A DNA stretch of 64,000 nucleotides from Roseiarcus sp963829505 (GCA_963829505.1 CAWHIL010000001.1:1178001-1242000), one strand, 5' to 3'; counted from the stretch's first letter, positions 50,493-62,535 are shown. The notes: a model not told the origin generated them from the letters alone. Translations and numbers: made by a program.

Positions 50493-51104
50493 ATGAAGCT
50501 GTATAATTCCAACGCCGCCCCGAATCCGCGCCGGGTCCGCGTCTTTCTCGCCGAGAAGGGGGTCGCCATCCCTCGGATCGAGGTCGATCTCGCCGCCCTC
50601 GAGCACAAGACGAGCGGCTATTCGTCCGTCAATCCCTTCCAGACCATTCCGGCGCTCGAACTCGACGACGGAGCGGTGATCAGCGAGTTGATCGCGATCT
50701 GCCGGTACATCGAGGAGATGCACCCGGACCCCAACCTGTTCGGCGCGACGCCGATCGAAAGGGCGCTCGTGGAAATGTGGCAGCGGCGGGTCGAGTGGCA
50801 TCTTCTCCTGCCGATCGCCCAGGTCTTCCGCCATACGCATCCGCACATGGCGAAGATGGAGGACCCGCAAATCGCCGAGTGGGCCGCGGCGAACCGGCCG
50901 CGCGTCGCCCGCAACATGCTGATCTTCGACGATATCCTGCGCGACCGGGCGTTCGTGGCGGGCGCGCGGTTCACCGTCGCCGACATCACCGGTCTCGTCG
51001 CGCTCGACTTCGCGAGGCCGGCGCGGATCGCGATCCCGCCGGAGATGAAGAACCTGATCCGGTGGCACGAGGCGCTGAAGGCCCGGCCGAGCGCGGCGGC
51101 CTGA
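50493..51104 (+). CDS. Glutathione S-transferase family protein
   Basis: A 203-residue GST. The thioredoxin-fold N-domain shows MKLYNSNAAPNPRRVRVFLAEKG, VNPFQTIPALELDDG with the cis-proline and ISELIAICRYIEE; the helical C-domain contains RFTVADITGLVALDF. The expected catalytic Ser/Cys would sit in SNAAPNPRR, where asparagine or serine is present, so the class is unclear. GGGGAGGA precedes ATG 50493. Divergent from the kinase gene. Confidence 0.92.
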   Translation: MKLYNSNAAPNPRRVRVFLAEKGVAIPRIEVDLAALEHKTSGYSSVNPFQTIPALELDDGAVISELIAICRYIEEMHPDPNLFGATPIERALVEMWQRRVEWHLLLPIAQVFRHTHPHMAKMEDPQIAEWAAANRPRVARNMLIFDDILRDRAFVAGARFTVADITGLVALDFARPARIAIPPEMKNLIRWHEALKARPSAAA

Positions 51105-51139
51105 GTTCGGGGCCGGCCGGGGCCGCCGGCCTTAAAGCG

Positions 51140-51631
51140 TCAGTTGCGCCGGCGGCGCGGCTGGGCGCGCGGAGGCCGGTTCGGCCACAGGACGATCCGC
51201 TTCGGCCAGGATTCCTGCGGCAGATCGTCCTCCGAGGCGGTGACCCGGCCCTCGACAGAGACGCCGGCTTTGCGAACGCTCTCCGGCGTTCCGGACACGA
51301 GGGGATGCCATTCCGGCAGGTCCTTGCCCTCCGCGACGAGCCGGTAGGCGCACGTGACCGGCAGCCAGGTCAGGGTTCGGACGGCTTCGGGGGTCAGGGT
51401 GACGCAATCGGGCACAAGGCGGCTTCTCCGCCGATAGTCGCGACAGCGGCACGCCTTGGCGTCGAGAAGCGTGCAGCCGATGTCGGTGAAATGGATTTTC
51501 CCCGTGTCCTCGTCCTCGAGCTTGACGAGGCAGCAGCGCGCGCAGCCGTCGCACAGGCTTTCCCATTCCTCGAATGTCATCGCCTCGAGCGATTTATGCT
51601 TCCAGAACGGCGGCGGCGCTTGATCGGTCAT
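51140..51631 (-). CDS. YcgN family cysteine-cluster protein (UPF0260)
   Basis: A 163-residue protein of the UPF0153/YkgJ-like zinc-iron chelating group. Cysteines occur as CDGCARCC near residue 27 and as CRCRDYRRR near 62, with later Cys in VPDC and TCAYRL. The end is Arg/Pro-rich. The family probably binds a metal or Fe-S cluster, function unknown. Convergent with the GST gene. Confidence 0.9.
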   Translation of the reverse strand: MTDQAPPPFWKHKSLEAMTFEEWESLCDGCARCCLVKLEDEDTGKIHFTDIGCTLLDAKACRCRDYRRRSRLVPDCVTLTPEAVRTLTWLPVTCAYRLVAEGKDLPEWHPLVSGTPESVRKAGVSVEGRVTASEDDLPQESWPKRIVLWPNRPPRAQPRRRRN

Positions 51632-51738
51632 GTCCCATGCCGGTTCGGGCCGGACCCTCGGCGGGGCCGGCGGTCATCTAAGGCGTTTCGGCGCCTCCCT
51701 TAGAATCCGGCGGCGCCTATGTTAAGGCAGACGATCCT

Positions 51739-54033
51739 TTGCGCGAATGGGGTCGTCGGCTCAAAACGAGGGCGTCGGTGTCGGGGAGACGAATAGCCAA
51801 GGCGTGGGAGACGGCGTCGCGGGCCCTGCTCGCCTTCGACGCCTTCATCGACACGATGATGTTCGCGGCCGGGCAGCGCGCGCTCCGCCTCGCCGAAACG
51901 ATCGACGACGCCTCCGAGCGGCTGCATCTGTCCGGCGCGTCGAAGGTCGCCGTCGGGATCGCCTGCGAGGCGCTGACGCTTGGGCTCGGCGGCCTCCTGG
52001 TCGCGCTGACGCTGGCGCTTCCCGCCTTCCGCGAAACCTCGGACGACAGGCTGGCGCGCACCGATCTCGCGGTCACGTTCCAGGATCGCTACGGCGTCGA
52101 GGTCGGCAAGCGCGGCGCCAACCGCGACGAGGTCCCGTTCGAGGAGCTTCCGGACTATTTCGTCAAGGCGCTGCTGGCGACCGAGGACCGGCGGTTCTAC
52201 AGCCATTTCGGCATCGACGTCGTCGGCACGTTCCGCGCGCTGACGGTGGACGCAGGCGCAGGCGGGGTCGTCCAGGGCGGCTCGTCGATCACCCAGCAGC
52301 TCGCCAAGAACATCTTCCTCTCCAACGAGCGCTCGATCGAGCGCAAGATCAAGGAAGCCTACCTCGCGCTGTGGCTCGAATTCCATATGTCGAAGAAGGA
52401 GATCCTCAAACTCTATCTCGATCGCGCCTATATGGGCGCCGGCGCCTTCGGAGTCGAAGCCGCCGCCCAGACCTACTTCGGCAAATCGGCGCGCGACATC
52501 GATCTCGCCGAAGCCGCGATGCTGGCGGGACTCTTCAAGGCGCCGACCAAGTTTTCGCCGCTGGTCAATCTCGCCGCCGCCCGCGCCCGCGCCAACGACG
52601 TTCTCAGCAATCTCGTCGACGCCGGTTTCATGACCGAGGGTCAGGTCTACGCCGCGCGCCGGAACCCGGCGACGCCGGTCGACCGTCCGCCCAACGAGAA
52701 CGCCGACTGGTACCTCGATTTCGCCTATGCCGAGGTCAAGGCGCTGGCCGCCGCCGGCAAGCTCGGAAACGACCGTACGCTGACGGTGCGCACCGGCCTC
52801 GACACCGCGCTCCAGGCCAAGGCGGAGAACACGATCGAAACCATGCTGCGCGACAAGGCGCCCGCCTACCGGGCGCATCAGGCGGCCACCGTCATCGCCA
52901 CGACCGACGGCCTCGTCCGCGCCATGGTCGGCGGCCGCGATTACGGCGCGAGCCAGTTCAACCGCGCCACCGACGCCGCCCGGCAGCCGGGATCGTCGTT
53001 CAAGATTTTCGTCTACATGACCGCGCTTCTGACCGGCAAGTTTCACGGCGATTCGCCGATCGACGCCTCGGGCGTCTGCATCGGCGACTATTGCGTACAC
53101 AATTACCATGGCGAGTCGGCAGGCGTCCTGCCGATCTACCGGGCGCTCGCCGAATCCCTCAATACCGCCGCGATCCGCATGTCGATCAAGATCGGCGAGG
53201 TCTACTGGCCGGCGAAGCAGAGCTATCATCTCGCCAAGATCGCCGCCCTCGGCCGCTCGAAGATCGTCGAGACCGCGCGCGCGATGGGACTGACGACGCC
53301 GCTCGTCGACACCGTGTCGCTGCCGGTCGGGGCCGACGAGGTCAAGATGATCGACATGCTGGCGGCCAACGCGACGCTGGCGAGCGGGGGCGTCCGCGTC
53401 ACGCCTTACGCGGCGGTCGAGGCGCGCAACGCCGCCGGCAAGATCGTCTACACGCACGAGGCCGATTCGGGGCCGCCGATCCGCGTCCTGCCGGCCGACA
53501 AGGTCGCCGAGATGAACGAGATCATGACCCATGTCGTGACCGAGGGCACCGGCCGCGCGGCCCAGATTCCGGGGCTCGTCATCTCAGGCAAGACCGGCAC
53601 CACCAACAATTCGACCAACGCCTGGTTCAACGCCTTCACCGGCAACCTCGTCGGCAGCGTCTGGTTCGGCAACGACGACAACGCGCCGATGGAGAACCTG
53701 ACGGGCGGAATCCTGCCCGCCATGACCTGGCGGGAGATCATGGTCTTCGCCCACCGGGGCCTCGAGGCGAAACCCCCGTTCGGCGTCGTCCAGCCGCAGC
53801 CGGCCGCGGCCGCCCCCGTCGCGCAGGCGGAGACGAAGAGCGGCCCGGGGGCTGCCGACGCCGCGCCGCCCCCGATCGCCCTCTCCGCCAGGGCGACCCG
53901 GGCGCTCCTCGACATTCGCGATCTCTCGACCGCGGCTCAGACGCGTTCCCCGGCCGCCGAGGGGCCCGGCGTCAAGCCCGCGACCGCGAGCCAGGATCGC
54001 GCCGTCTCCGAGAGCGCCGTCGGATCGCCCTGA
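51739..54033 (+). CDS. Penicillin-binding protein 1A-family transglycosylase/transpeptidase
   Basis: A 764-residue bifunctional peptidoglycan synthase. One transmembrane segment lies near residues 75-100. The glycosyltransferase GT51 domain has LLATEDRRFYSHFGID (catalytic Glu), GGSSITQQLAKNIF and KIKEAYLALWLE. The transpeptidase domain has the acyl-accepting serine in PGSSFK (near 418), SLNTAA and SGKTGTT (near 618). The C-terminal ~90 residues are low-complexity Ala/Pro. Translation appears to begin at TTG 51739; shorter starts would still keep the membrane anchor. Homologous proteins build the lateral wall. Confidence 0.93.
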   Translation: MREWGRRLKTRASVSGRRIAKAWETASRALLAFDAFIDTMMFAAGQRALRLAETIDDASERLHLSGASKVAVGIACEALTLGLGGLLVALTLALPAFRETSDDRLARTDLAVTFQDRYGVEVGKRGANRDEVPFEELPDYFVKALLATEDRRFYSHFGIDVVGTFRALTVDAGAGGVVQGGSSITQQLAKNIFLSNERSIERKIKEAYLALWLEFHMSKKEILKLYLDRAYMGAGAFGVEAAAQTYFGKSARDIDLAEAAMLAGLFKAPTKFSPLVNLAAARARANDVLSNLVDAGFMTEGQVYAARRNPATPVDRPPNENADWYLDFAYAEVKALAAAGKLGNDRTLTVRTGLDTALQAKAENTIETMLRDKAPAYRAHQAATVIATTDGLVRAMVGGRDYGASQFNRATDAARQPGSSFKIFVYMTALLTGKFHGDSPIDASGVCIGDYCVHNYHGESAGVLPIYRALAESLNTAAIRMSIKIGEVYWPAKQSYHLAKIAALGRSKIVETARAMGLTTPLVDTVSLPVGADEVKMIDMLAANATLASGGVRVTPYAAVEARNAAGKIVYTHEADSGPPIRVLPADKVAEMNEIMTHVVTEGTGRAAQIPGLVISGKTGTTNNSTNAWFNAFTGNLVGSVWFGNDDNAPMENLTGGILPAMTWREIMVFAHRGLEAKPPFGVVQPQPAAAAPVAQAETKSGPGAADAAPPPIALSARATRALLDIRDLSTAAQTRSPAAEGPGVKPATASQDRAVSESAVGSP

Positions 54034-54111
54034 CGCTTACTTTGGCGCCGCTTGACTTCGCCCTCGCCTCTGAGGCCTTGTCCGCCGCCAGCAAAGGGGC
54101 CCTTAACGCGC

Positions 54112-54687
54112 GTGGCGGATTTCATCCGAATTCTTCTGGTCGGCGTCGCGGGCGTCGCGCTCGGCCTCTGGGCGAGCGCCTTCAGCCTGACGCATCTCAG
54201 CCCCTTCGACCGTGTGCGGCTCGGCGCGTGGTCGATCGAGCCGCACGCCGGCTCCGCTGAGGCGGATCCCTACACCCGCGCCCGATTCGCCCGCACCGGC
54301 GAAATTCCGCTCGCCGTCGGCGAGGGCCTCGTCCTCATCGCCCGCAAGGACGACCAGGGCCGGCCGCTCGACGCGGCTTGCGTCTACCGCATCGGGCCGC
54401 GCGCTCCCGCTGCCCGCACCTGGACGCTGAGCCTGTTCGACCCGCAAGGCTTTCCGATCGCCAATCCGGCCGAACGTTACGGGTTCCGCTCGTCCGAGAT
54501 CATGCGCGAGGGCGGCGACTTCGTCATCACGGTCGGCGCCGCCGCCGAGCCCGGCAACTGGCTCCCGGTCGGCGCGCCGGGTCCGTTCGCGCTCGTCCTC
54601 AAGCTCTACGATTCGCCGCTTGGCGCGACGGCCGGCGCGATCGATCCAGCGACGGTCCCGAAAGTGACGCGGGTCGCGTGCGGATGA
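54112..54687 (+). CDS. DUF1214 domain protein, membrane anchored
   Basis: A 191-residue protein with a single N-terminal hydrophobic segment (IRILLVGVAGVALGLWASAF), so periplasmic facing. The rest matches the C-terminal DUF1214 part of DUF1254/DUF1214 proteins: RTWTLSLFDPQGFPIANPAERYGFRSSEI and GNWLPVGAPGPFALVLKLYDSP. Start GTG 54112 is the codon closest to the anchor; TTG 54052 would add 20 residues. Its stop overlaps the next gene by 4 bases, which encodes the matching DUF1254 half. Confidence 0.85.
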   Translation: MADFIRILLVGVAGVALGLWASAFSLTHLSPFDRVRLGAWSIEPHAGSAEADPYTRARFARTGEIPLAVGEGLVLIARKDDQGRPLDAACVYRIGPRAPAARTWTLSLFDPQGFPIANPAERYGFRSSEIMREGGDFVITVGAAAEPGNWLPVGAPGPFALVLKLYDSPLGATAGAIDPATVPKVTRVACG

Positions 54688-55259
54688 GAGCGGCGTTTCG
54701 CCCCATGGCCCTCGTCGCCCTTGTCGTCGCGACGGCGATCGTCGCGGGCATCGTGCACCTCGTCGTGATCCTGGCTACGCCCCACGTCGCGACGCGCGAC
54801 GCCTATGCGCGGCTCGCGAGCCTCGGGCGAGTCAACGAAACGACGCCCATGCCGCAGGCGAAGCCGGACGAGCGACTCGTCCCCTTCGCCGATCCGGCCG
54901 TCGCGACGGCGTTCTGCCTCTACGACGTCGCGGCCGGTCCGATCCGCATCAAGGCGCCGATCGGACGGGCGTTCTCGTCGATCTCCTTCCATACGCGGCA
55001 AGGCGTCGCGTTCTACGCGCTGACCGACCGCGCCGGGGCGCATGGGGCGATCGACGCCGTCCTCGCCAGCCCCGACGACGTCCGGGCGATGGCGGCGCGC
55101 GACGACGAGGAGAACCCGTCACGCGATCTTCGCATTGCGGCTCCGGACCTGCGGGGCTATGTGATGATCCGCGTCTTCAGCGAGCTGCCAAGCCTCTATC
55201 CCGAGGCCGAGGCCGACGCGAGGCGGCTTGCCTGCGCGCCCGAGCCTCCGCCGCATTGA
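54684..55259 (+). CDS. DUF1254-like protein, membrane anchored
   Basis: A 191-residue protein beginning with ATG 54684, overlapping the preceding stop. One N-terminal hydrophobic segment (residues ~8-33) is followed by a DUF1254-like domain (FADPAVATAFCLYDVAAGPIRIKAPI, SSISFHTRQGVAFYALTDR, AAPDLRGYVMIRVFSEL). Together with the DUF1214 protein it forms a split version of a protein that in other bacteria is one chain. Both seem periplasmic; function unknown, sometimes linked to envelope or cellulose traits. Confidence 0.85.
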   Translation: MRAAFRPMALVALVVATAIVAGIVHLVVILATPHVATRDAYARLASLGRVNETTPMPQAKPDERLVPFADPAVATAFCLYDVAAGPIRIKAPIGRAFSSISFHTRQGVAFYALTDRAGAHGAIDAVLASPDDVRAMAARDDEENPSRDLRIAAPDLRGYVMIRVFSELPSLYPEAEADARRLACAPEPPPH

Positions 55260-55344
55260 CCCTTTGGCTTCGTGGACTTTGCCGGTTGCTGGCGCGAGAG
55301 TGGACGGAAAGGCGGGAGGACATGTCTCGAGCGAGGACGGCAGC

Positions 55345-56275
55345 GTGACGACACTGCTCATCAGCCATCCCGCGTGCCTGCAGCACGACATGGGCGAAGG
55401 CCATCCCGAGCGTCCCGACCGGCTTCGCGTCCTCGACCGCATGTTCGAAAGCGAGACCTTCCAGATGCTGGCGCGCGACGCCGCGCCGCGCGCCGAGGTG
55501 GCGGCGATCGCCCGCGTCCACCCGATCGACTACATCGAGGCGATCCGCGCCGCGACCCCGGCGCAGGGGCACGTCGCCATCGACCAGGACACCTCCATGT
55601 CGCCCGGCACCTTCGAGGCGGCGCTGCGCTCGTCGGGCGGGGCGACGTTCGCGGTCGACGAGGTGATGACGCGCAAGGTGCGCAACGCCTTCGTCGCGAC
55701 CAGGCCGCCCGGGCACCACGCCGAGACGGCGACGCCGATGGGCTTCTGCTTCTTCAACAACGCCGCCGTCGCCGCCCGTCACGCGCGGGCGACTTACGGC
55801 GCGGGCCGGGTGGCGATCATGGATTTCGACGTCCACCACGGCAACGGCACCCAGCACATCTTCTGGAGCGACCCAGACGTCATGTACGCCTCGACCCACG
55901 AGATGCCGAACTATCCCGGGACGGGATCGATCGGCGAGCGCGGCGAGCACGACCAGATCGTCAACGCCCCGCTTCGGGCGGGCGACGGCGGCGACACTTT
56001 TCGCGAGGCGATGGAGGCGGTCATCCTGCCGCGCATCGACGATTTCGCGCCCGACCTCCTGATCGTCTCCGCCGGCTTCGACGGCCATCGTCACGACCCG
56101 CTCGGCAACCTGAACCTGGTCGAAGCCGACTATGTCTGGGCGACCCGCAAGCTCATGGAGATCGCCCAGAAGCGCTGCGGCGGGCGAACTCGTCTCGGTT
56201 CTCGAAGGCGGCTACGACCTCGAGGCGCTCGGCCGCTCCGCCGCCGCGCACGTGACCCAGCTCATGGAGGGGTGA
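55345..56275 (+). pseudogene. Histone deacetylase-family (acetylpolyamine/acetoin-type) amidohydrolase, one frameshift
   Basis: GTG 55345 opens a zinc-dependent deacetylase of the HDAC superfamily: HPACLQHDMGEGHPERPDRLRVL, ATRPPGHHAE, GFCFFNNAA, and the zinc site FDVHHGNG and DPLGNL/SAGFDGH are all intact. Near 56182 an extra G in a G-run shifts the frame; removing it gives ELVSVLEGGYDLEAL and ends at 56275 after about 309 residues. Possible substrates include acetylated polyamines, lysines or acetoin; none can be chosen. A sequence error is suspected. Confidence 0.88.
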
Positions 56276-57063
56276 GGCCGGGCTTGGCGCGCACAATGTT
56301 ACGCGCGCCAAAGGTGCCAATGGGTTAGGACCTCCTTTGCGCTCTCTCGCAACAATTCCGTCCGCCTCACGGCAGGCGCGAGATCGAGACGGGCGGCTGC
56401 CCGGGACGTGCAAACGACACTTAACGTGACTTGCTGTGCCGCTTCGCTCGAGACTCGGGCGCGGATTTAATGTTTTCAGGTGCTTGCACGGGGATTTCCG
56501 GGCGAGAGTCACTGCCAAGCTAATCCCCTCCCACGGCCGTCATCGCGAGCGTAGCGTGGCGATCCAGAGGCCACCGCGCCTGGCTTCGAGACGTTCCGCG
56601 CAAGAGGTCGCCGGTTGTCGGAGGCGGCGAGTGTGTCTGGATCGCCGCGTCGCTTCGCTCCTCGCGATGGCGGAACCCCCAGCTTGGCAGATACGCGTGA
56701 GATTCGAATGAGCCTGGGCGCCGCCGTCACTGACGCGGCGAGGACGGGCGGCTCGCCGGTGGGGGCGAAACCCGGGCGCGGATTTAACATTTTCAAGCCC
56801 TTGCGCTGTATTTTCCGGGCGCGCGTCGCGTCCGCTCGGGCGTCCTCCTCAAGCGGGCGCGACGCAATCCATCGCCCGGCCGCCGTCGGCCACGCGCGCG
56901 TTTGGACGCTCCGCTTCGGTCGCCAAGCTGCAAGGCTGAACCCGCACACACATTCCGCTCCTCGCCCGACGCTCATTCCTACAAAGAACAAACATAGAAC
57001 ACTTGGCACGGGCTTGCAAGGTTTTTCGTGAAGCGGCGGGCGCGCCGCGCGCTGCATCAAGCG
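56276..57063. other. Gene-free intergenic region rich in repeats
   Basis: About 790 bases without a credible gene between the deacetylase and the MFS transporter. It contains a degenerate 55-base direct repeat (56456-56510 and 56773-56827, both beginning CGGGCGCGGATTTAA) and an inverted repeat. Short frames are present but lack ribosome sites or protein-like content. Confidence 0.65.
56541..56669. repeat. Rhizobial-type inverted repeat pair
   Basis: CATCGCGAGCGTAGCGTGGC at 56541 and its approximate complement ending in CGCTCCTCGCGATG at 56669, each followed or preceded by GATCCAG, are arms separated by ~70 bases. This word is a frequently dispersed intergenic repeat in Hyphomicrobiales genomes. 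Confidence 0.6.
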
Positions 57064-58284
57064 TCACTGCGATCCGCAATCCCCATCCGGACTTCGCGAC
57101 CCTTCGCGCGTCTCCGGCATGAAGAGCGCAAACGCGGCGCAGGCGATCGCCGCCGCGCCGGCGAGCGCGAGGAAGGCGGGCGAATAGCCGAAGCGGTCGA
57201 CGATCGCGCCGGCGAAGAGGCCGCTCAGCGCCGCGCCGGTCCCCTGCGTCGCGCCGACCGCTCCCTGCGCCAGATTGAAGCGCCCCGTGCCGCGCATGAC
57301 GTCGGAGATCACGAGCGGGGTCAGCGCCTGATAGATGCCGGCGCCGACGCCGTCGAGAAGCTGCACCCCGAGCAGCCAGAAGGAATTGTCCGAGAGCGTA
57401 TAGAGCGCGGCGCGGATCGGCAGGACGGCGAAGGCGATGAGGAAGATCGGGCGGCGTCCCCAGGAATCGGCGCGCCAGCCGACGACGAGCGCGATCGGCA
57501 CCATGACGGCCTGCGCCGCGACCATGCAGAAGGACAGCATGGCGGTCGCCTCTTTCGGGAACTGAAGGGCGAGCTTCTGGCCGACGAGCGGCAGGAGGGG
57601 CGCGTTGGCGAAATGGAAGAGGAACGCGGAAGCCGCGAAGATCGCGAGCGGTCGACTGCGGAAGAGGATCGCGAGGCCCGAGGGCGCGTCGTCCTTGTCG
57701 CCGTTCCGGCCGAGATCGCGCGCCCGGTCGTGGTCGATGGCCTTTGCCGGAATGGCGAGGACCGCGGCCGAGGTCAGAGCGGCGTAGACCGGCACGAGCA
57801 GGAAGACGGCGCGCTGCGTGAGCACGGTTCCGACGCCCGCCGCGACGAGCGCGGTCGCGATGTTGCCGGCGTGGTCGAAGGCCGAGTTGCGCCCGAGGCG
57901 CCGGGCGAGCGCCTTCCTCGCAACGAGGCCGAGGGTGAGCGCGGCGACCGCCGGAACGAAGGCGTCGCCGGCGACCGCGAGCAGCGTCATCGCGACCGCC
58001 ATCGGCCAGAACGTTGGCGCGAGCACGATGATGAAGGCCGCGACCGACATCGCCGCCATCGTCGCCACGATCACCGCACGCTTGCCCCGCGTGACGTCGA
58101 TCGCCGCGCCGATCGGCGTCTGGAGCGCGATGCCGACGAGGCCCGAGGCTGTGGTGACCAGCCCGACCTCCGTCTGGCTCCAGTGCCTTCCCGTCACCAG
58201 GAAGACGTTGACGAACGGGCCGAAGAGATTGCGGACGTCGGCGGACAGGAAGTTGAGGGCGTCGAGGGCGAGGGTTATCGACAT
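57064..58284 (-). CDS. MFS transporter
   Basis: A 406-residue protein with 12 hydrophobic segments in two halves. Family marks include GLVTTASGLVGIALQTPIGAAIDVTRGKR between helices 2 and 3, VGWRADSWGRRPIFL in the second half and GGxxxG-like GAVGATQGTGAALSGLFAG. The substrate is not evident; a drug or metabolite exporter is typical. Start ATG 58284 is the first codon next to the conserved opening; longer versions lack support. Divergent from the helicase gene. Confidence 0.88.
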   Translation of the reverse strand: MSITLALDALNFLSADVRNLFGPFVNVFLVTGRHWSQTEVGLVTTASGLVGIALQTPIGAAIDVTRGKRAVIVATMAAMSVAAFIIVLAPTFWPMAVAMTLLAVAGDAFVPAVAALTLGLVARKALARRLGRNSAFDHAGNIATALVAAGVGTVLTQRAVFLLVPVYAALTSAAVLAIPAKAIDHDRARDLGRNGDKDDAPSGLAILFRSRPLAIFAASAFLFHFANAPLLPLVGQKLALQFPKEATAMLSFCMVAAQAVMVPIALVVGWRADSWGRRPIFLIAFAVLPIRAALYTLSDNSFWLLGVQLLDGVGAGIYQALTPLVISDVMRGTGRFNLAQGAVGATQGTGAALSGLFAGAIVDRFGYSPAFLALAGAAAIACAAFALFMPETREGSRSPDGDCGSQ

Positions 58285-58456
58285 TTCGGCCCCGGCTCGA
58301 GGCCCTGCCGCCAGCCTCCTCGCGAGAACGCCGCCTGCGCCGGCTTCGTTCCGCCGCCCCAGGTCGCCGGTTATGACAATACCATGACGATAATGGTGAA
58401 TATGACAGAGACAAGAACTTGCGGAACGATGTTCCGTCCTCCACATTTGCCTGCAT

Positions 58457-61025
<2,569 letters not shown>

Positions 61026-61029
<4 letters not shown>

Positions 61030-61319
61030 ACGAACATCTTGAGACCTGCCGCGCCGACGTCTGGCTCTGGCGCGCCCGATTCTTCAAGACGCGGACCCTC
61101 GCCGCGCGAACCATCGAGGAAGGGGGCGTGCGCCTCGCCCGCGGCCCCGCCCGCGCCCCCGTCGACAAGCCGAGCCGCTCGGTCCGCTGCGGCGACGTGC
61201 TGACCTTCTCGCAGGGCCAGCGCTTCCTCGCCGTCCAGGTCGAGGGCCTCGGCGAACGCCGCGGCCCCGCCCCCGAGGCGCAAGGCCTCTACCGCCTGCT
61301 CGAAGCCGGCGGGGCGTAA
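61026..61319 (+). CDS. S4 domain RNA-binding protein (HslR-like)
   Basis: A 97-residue protein with an S4 domain (residues ~9-65): CRADVWLWRARFFKTRTLAARTIEEGGVRL and the later GDVLTFSQGQRFLAVQV. HslR-like proteins bind stalled 50S subunits. The start TTG 61026 overlaps the helicase stop by 4 bases, the usual linkage of these two genes in alphaproteobacteria. Confidence 0.9.
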
Positions 61320-61471
61320 GCGACGCGCGCCTATTGGCGCTCGGGCCGAAAGTCCACCGACACACAGGGTCGATAAGGAGTATCATTGCTGGACCGGCCC
61401 CCCTTCTCCCTCGGGGAGAAGGTGTCGCCGCAGGCGACGGATGAGGGCCCGCGCGAAGCGCGGGATGACGC

Positions 61472-61831
61472 GTGAAGACAGACGAACACGTCCGCGCTCT
61501 CCAGCGCAAACGCGCCCGCGCCATGCGCGGTGCGCCGACAGACTCCGAAAGGCGCCTCTGGCGCCTGTTGCGTGACCGCCGGCTTGGGGATCTGAAATTC
61601 CGCCGACAGGTTCCCGTTGGCCCCTACATCGTCGATTTCCTCTGCGTCGGCGTGCGGCTGATCGTCGAGGCGGATGGATCGCAGCACGGCGAGAGCCCGT
61701 ACGATGCGGCCCGGGACACATACCTCGCAAGCGAGGGATGGACCGTCCTCAGGTTCTGGAACCACGACGTCTTGCAGAACCGCAACAGCGTGCTCGAAAC
61801 CATCCTCGCCCGCGCCGGTCTGCCGTGGTGA
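61472..61831 (+). CDS. DUF559 endonuclease-fold protein, copy 1
   Basis: A 119-residue protein of the DUF559 family, related to very-short-patch repair (Vsr) endonucleases and the PD-(D/E)xK nuclease fold. Visible parts are the basic N-terminus RARAMRGAPTDSERRLWRLLRD, KFRRQVPVGPYIVDFLCVGVRLIVEADGSQHG (the Asp and Glu likely hold metal), and a final GWTVLRFWNHDVLQN. Begins at GTG 61472. Functions are uncertain; relatives are found in mobile or repeat-rich neighbourhoods. Identical to the second copy. Confidence 0.85.
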   Translation: MKTDEHVRALQRKRARAMRGAPTDSERRLWRLLRDRRLGDLKFRRQVPVGPYIVDFLCVGVRLIVEADGSQHGESPYDAARDTYLASEGWTVLRFWNHDVLQNRNSVLETILARAGLPW

Positions 61832-61978
61832 GCCGCGCGCTTTCGCGCGCGCCCTCATCCGTCCGCGCTTCGCGCGTCCACCTTCCCCCAGAGGGGGAAG
61901 GGGGCCCGCCTTCTCCCTTGGGGAGAAGGTGTCGCCGCAGGCGACGGATGAGGGCCCGCGCGAAGCGCGGGATGACGC

Positions 61979-62338
61979 GTGAAGACAGACGAACACGTCC
62001 GCGCTCTCCAGCGCAAACGCGCCCGCGCCATGCGCGGTGCGCCGACAGACTCCGAAAGGCGCCTCTGGCGCCTGTTGCGTGACCGCCGGCTTGGGGATCT
62101 GAAATTCCGCCGACAGGTTCCCGTTGGCCCCTACATCGTCGATTTCCTCTGCGTCGGCGTGCGGCTGATCGTCGAGGCGGATGGATCGCAGCACGGCGAG
62201 AGCCCGTACGATGCGGCCCGGGACACATACCTCGCAAGCGAGGGATGGACCGTCCTCAGGTTCTGGAACCACGACGTCTTGCAGAACCGCAACAGCGTGC
62301 TCGAAACCATCCTCGCCCGCGCCGGTCTGCCGTGGTGA
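61979..62338 (+). CDS. DUF559 endonuclease-fold protein, copy 2
   Basis: Identical at the protein level to the copy 507 bases upstream, with the same GTG start context GATGACGC. Such perfect identity implies a very recent duplication, gene conversion or an assembly artefact. Both copies retain the metal-ligand residues VDFLCVG and VEADGSQHG, so both look active. Confidence 0.85.
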   Translation: MKTDEHVRALQRKRARAMRGAPTDSERRLWRLLRDRRLGDLKFRRQVPVGPYIVDFLCVGVRLIVEADGSQHGESPYDAARDTYLASEGWTVLRFWNHDVLQNRNSVLETILARAGLPW

Positions 62339-62535
62339 GCCGCGCGCTTTCGCGCGCGCCCTCATCCGTCCGCGCTTCGCGCGTCCACCTTCCCCCAGAG
62401 GGGGAAGGGGGCCAGTCCAGCGACGATACTCCTTATCGACCTTGGGTGTTAGCGGCCCCTTCGGAGGGGGCGTCGATCGCCGCTCGGCGGCCCTTCCCCT
62501 CAGGATCGCGGCGCGTAGCGCTGGCGCGCCGGACC

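Larger units (their letters stand above)
61402..62413. repeat. Tandem direct duplication, 507-base period
   Basis: Two units nearly identical over about 505 bases; the only difference seen is C at 61412 against T at 61919. Each unit begins in a CCTTCTCCC...GGGGAGAAGG hairpin and ends in CTTCCCCCAGAGGGGGAAG, so unit junctions are palindromic. Confidence 0.85.
61368..62441. mobile_element. Small element with terminal inverted repeats carrying two DUF559 genes
   Basis: Left end 61368-61399 begins GGTCGATAAGGAGTATC and right end 62410-62441 is its reverse complement; 29 of 32 bases match. Between them lie two tandem copies of a 505-base unit (61402-61906 and 61909-62413, period 507), each with one DUF559 nuclease gene. 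No transposase is encoded and no target duplication was recognised. The flanking parts of the unit also include palindromic words such as GACGGATGAGGG and its complement. Confidence 0.65.
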
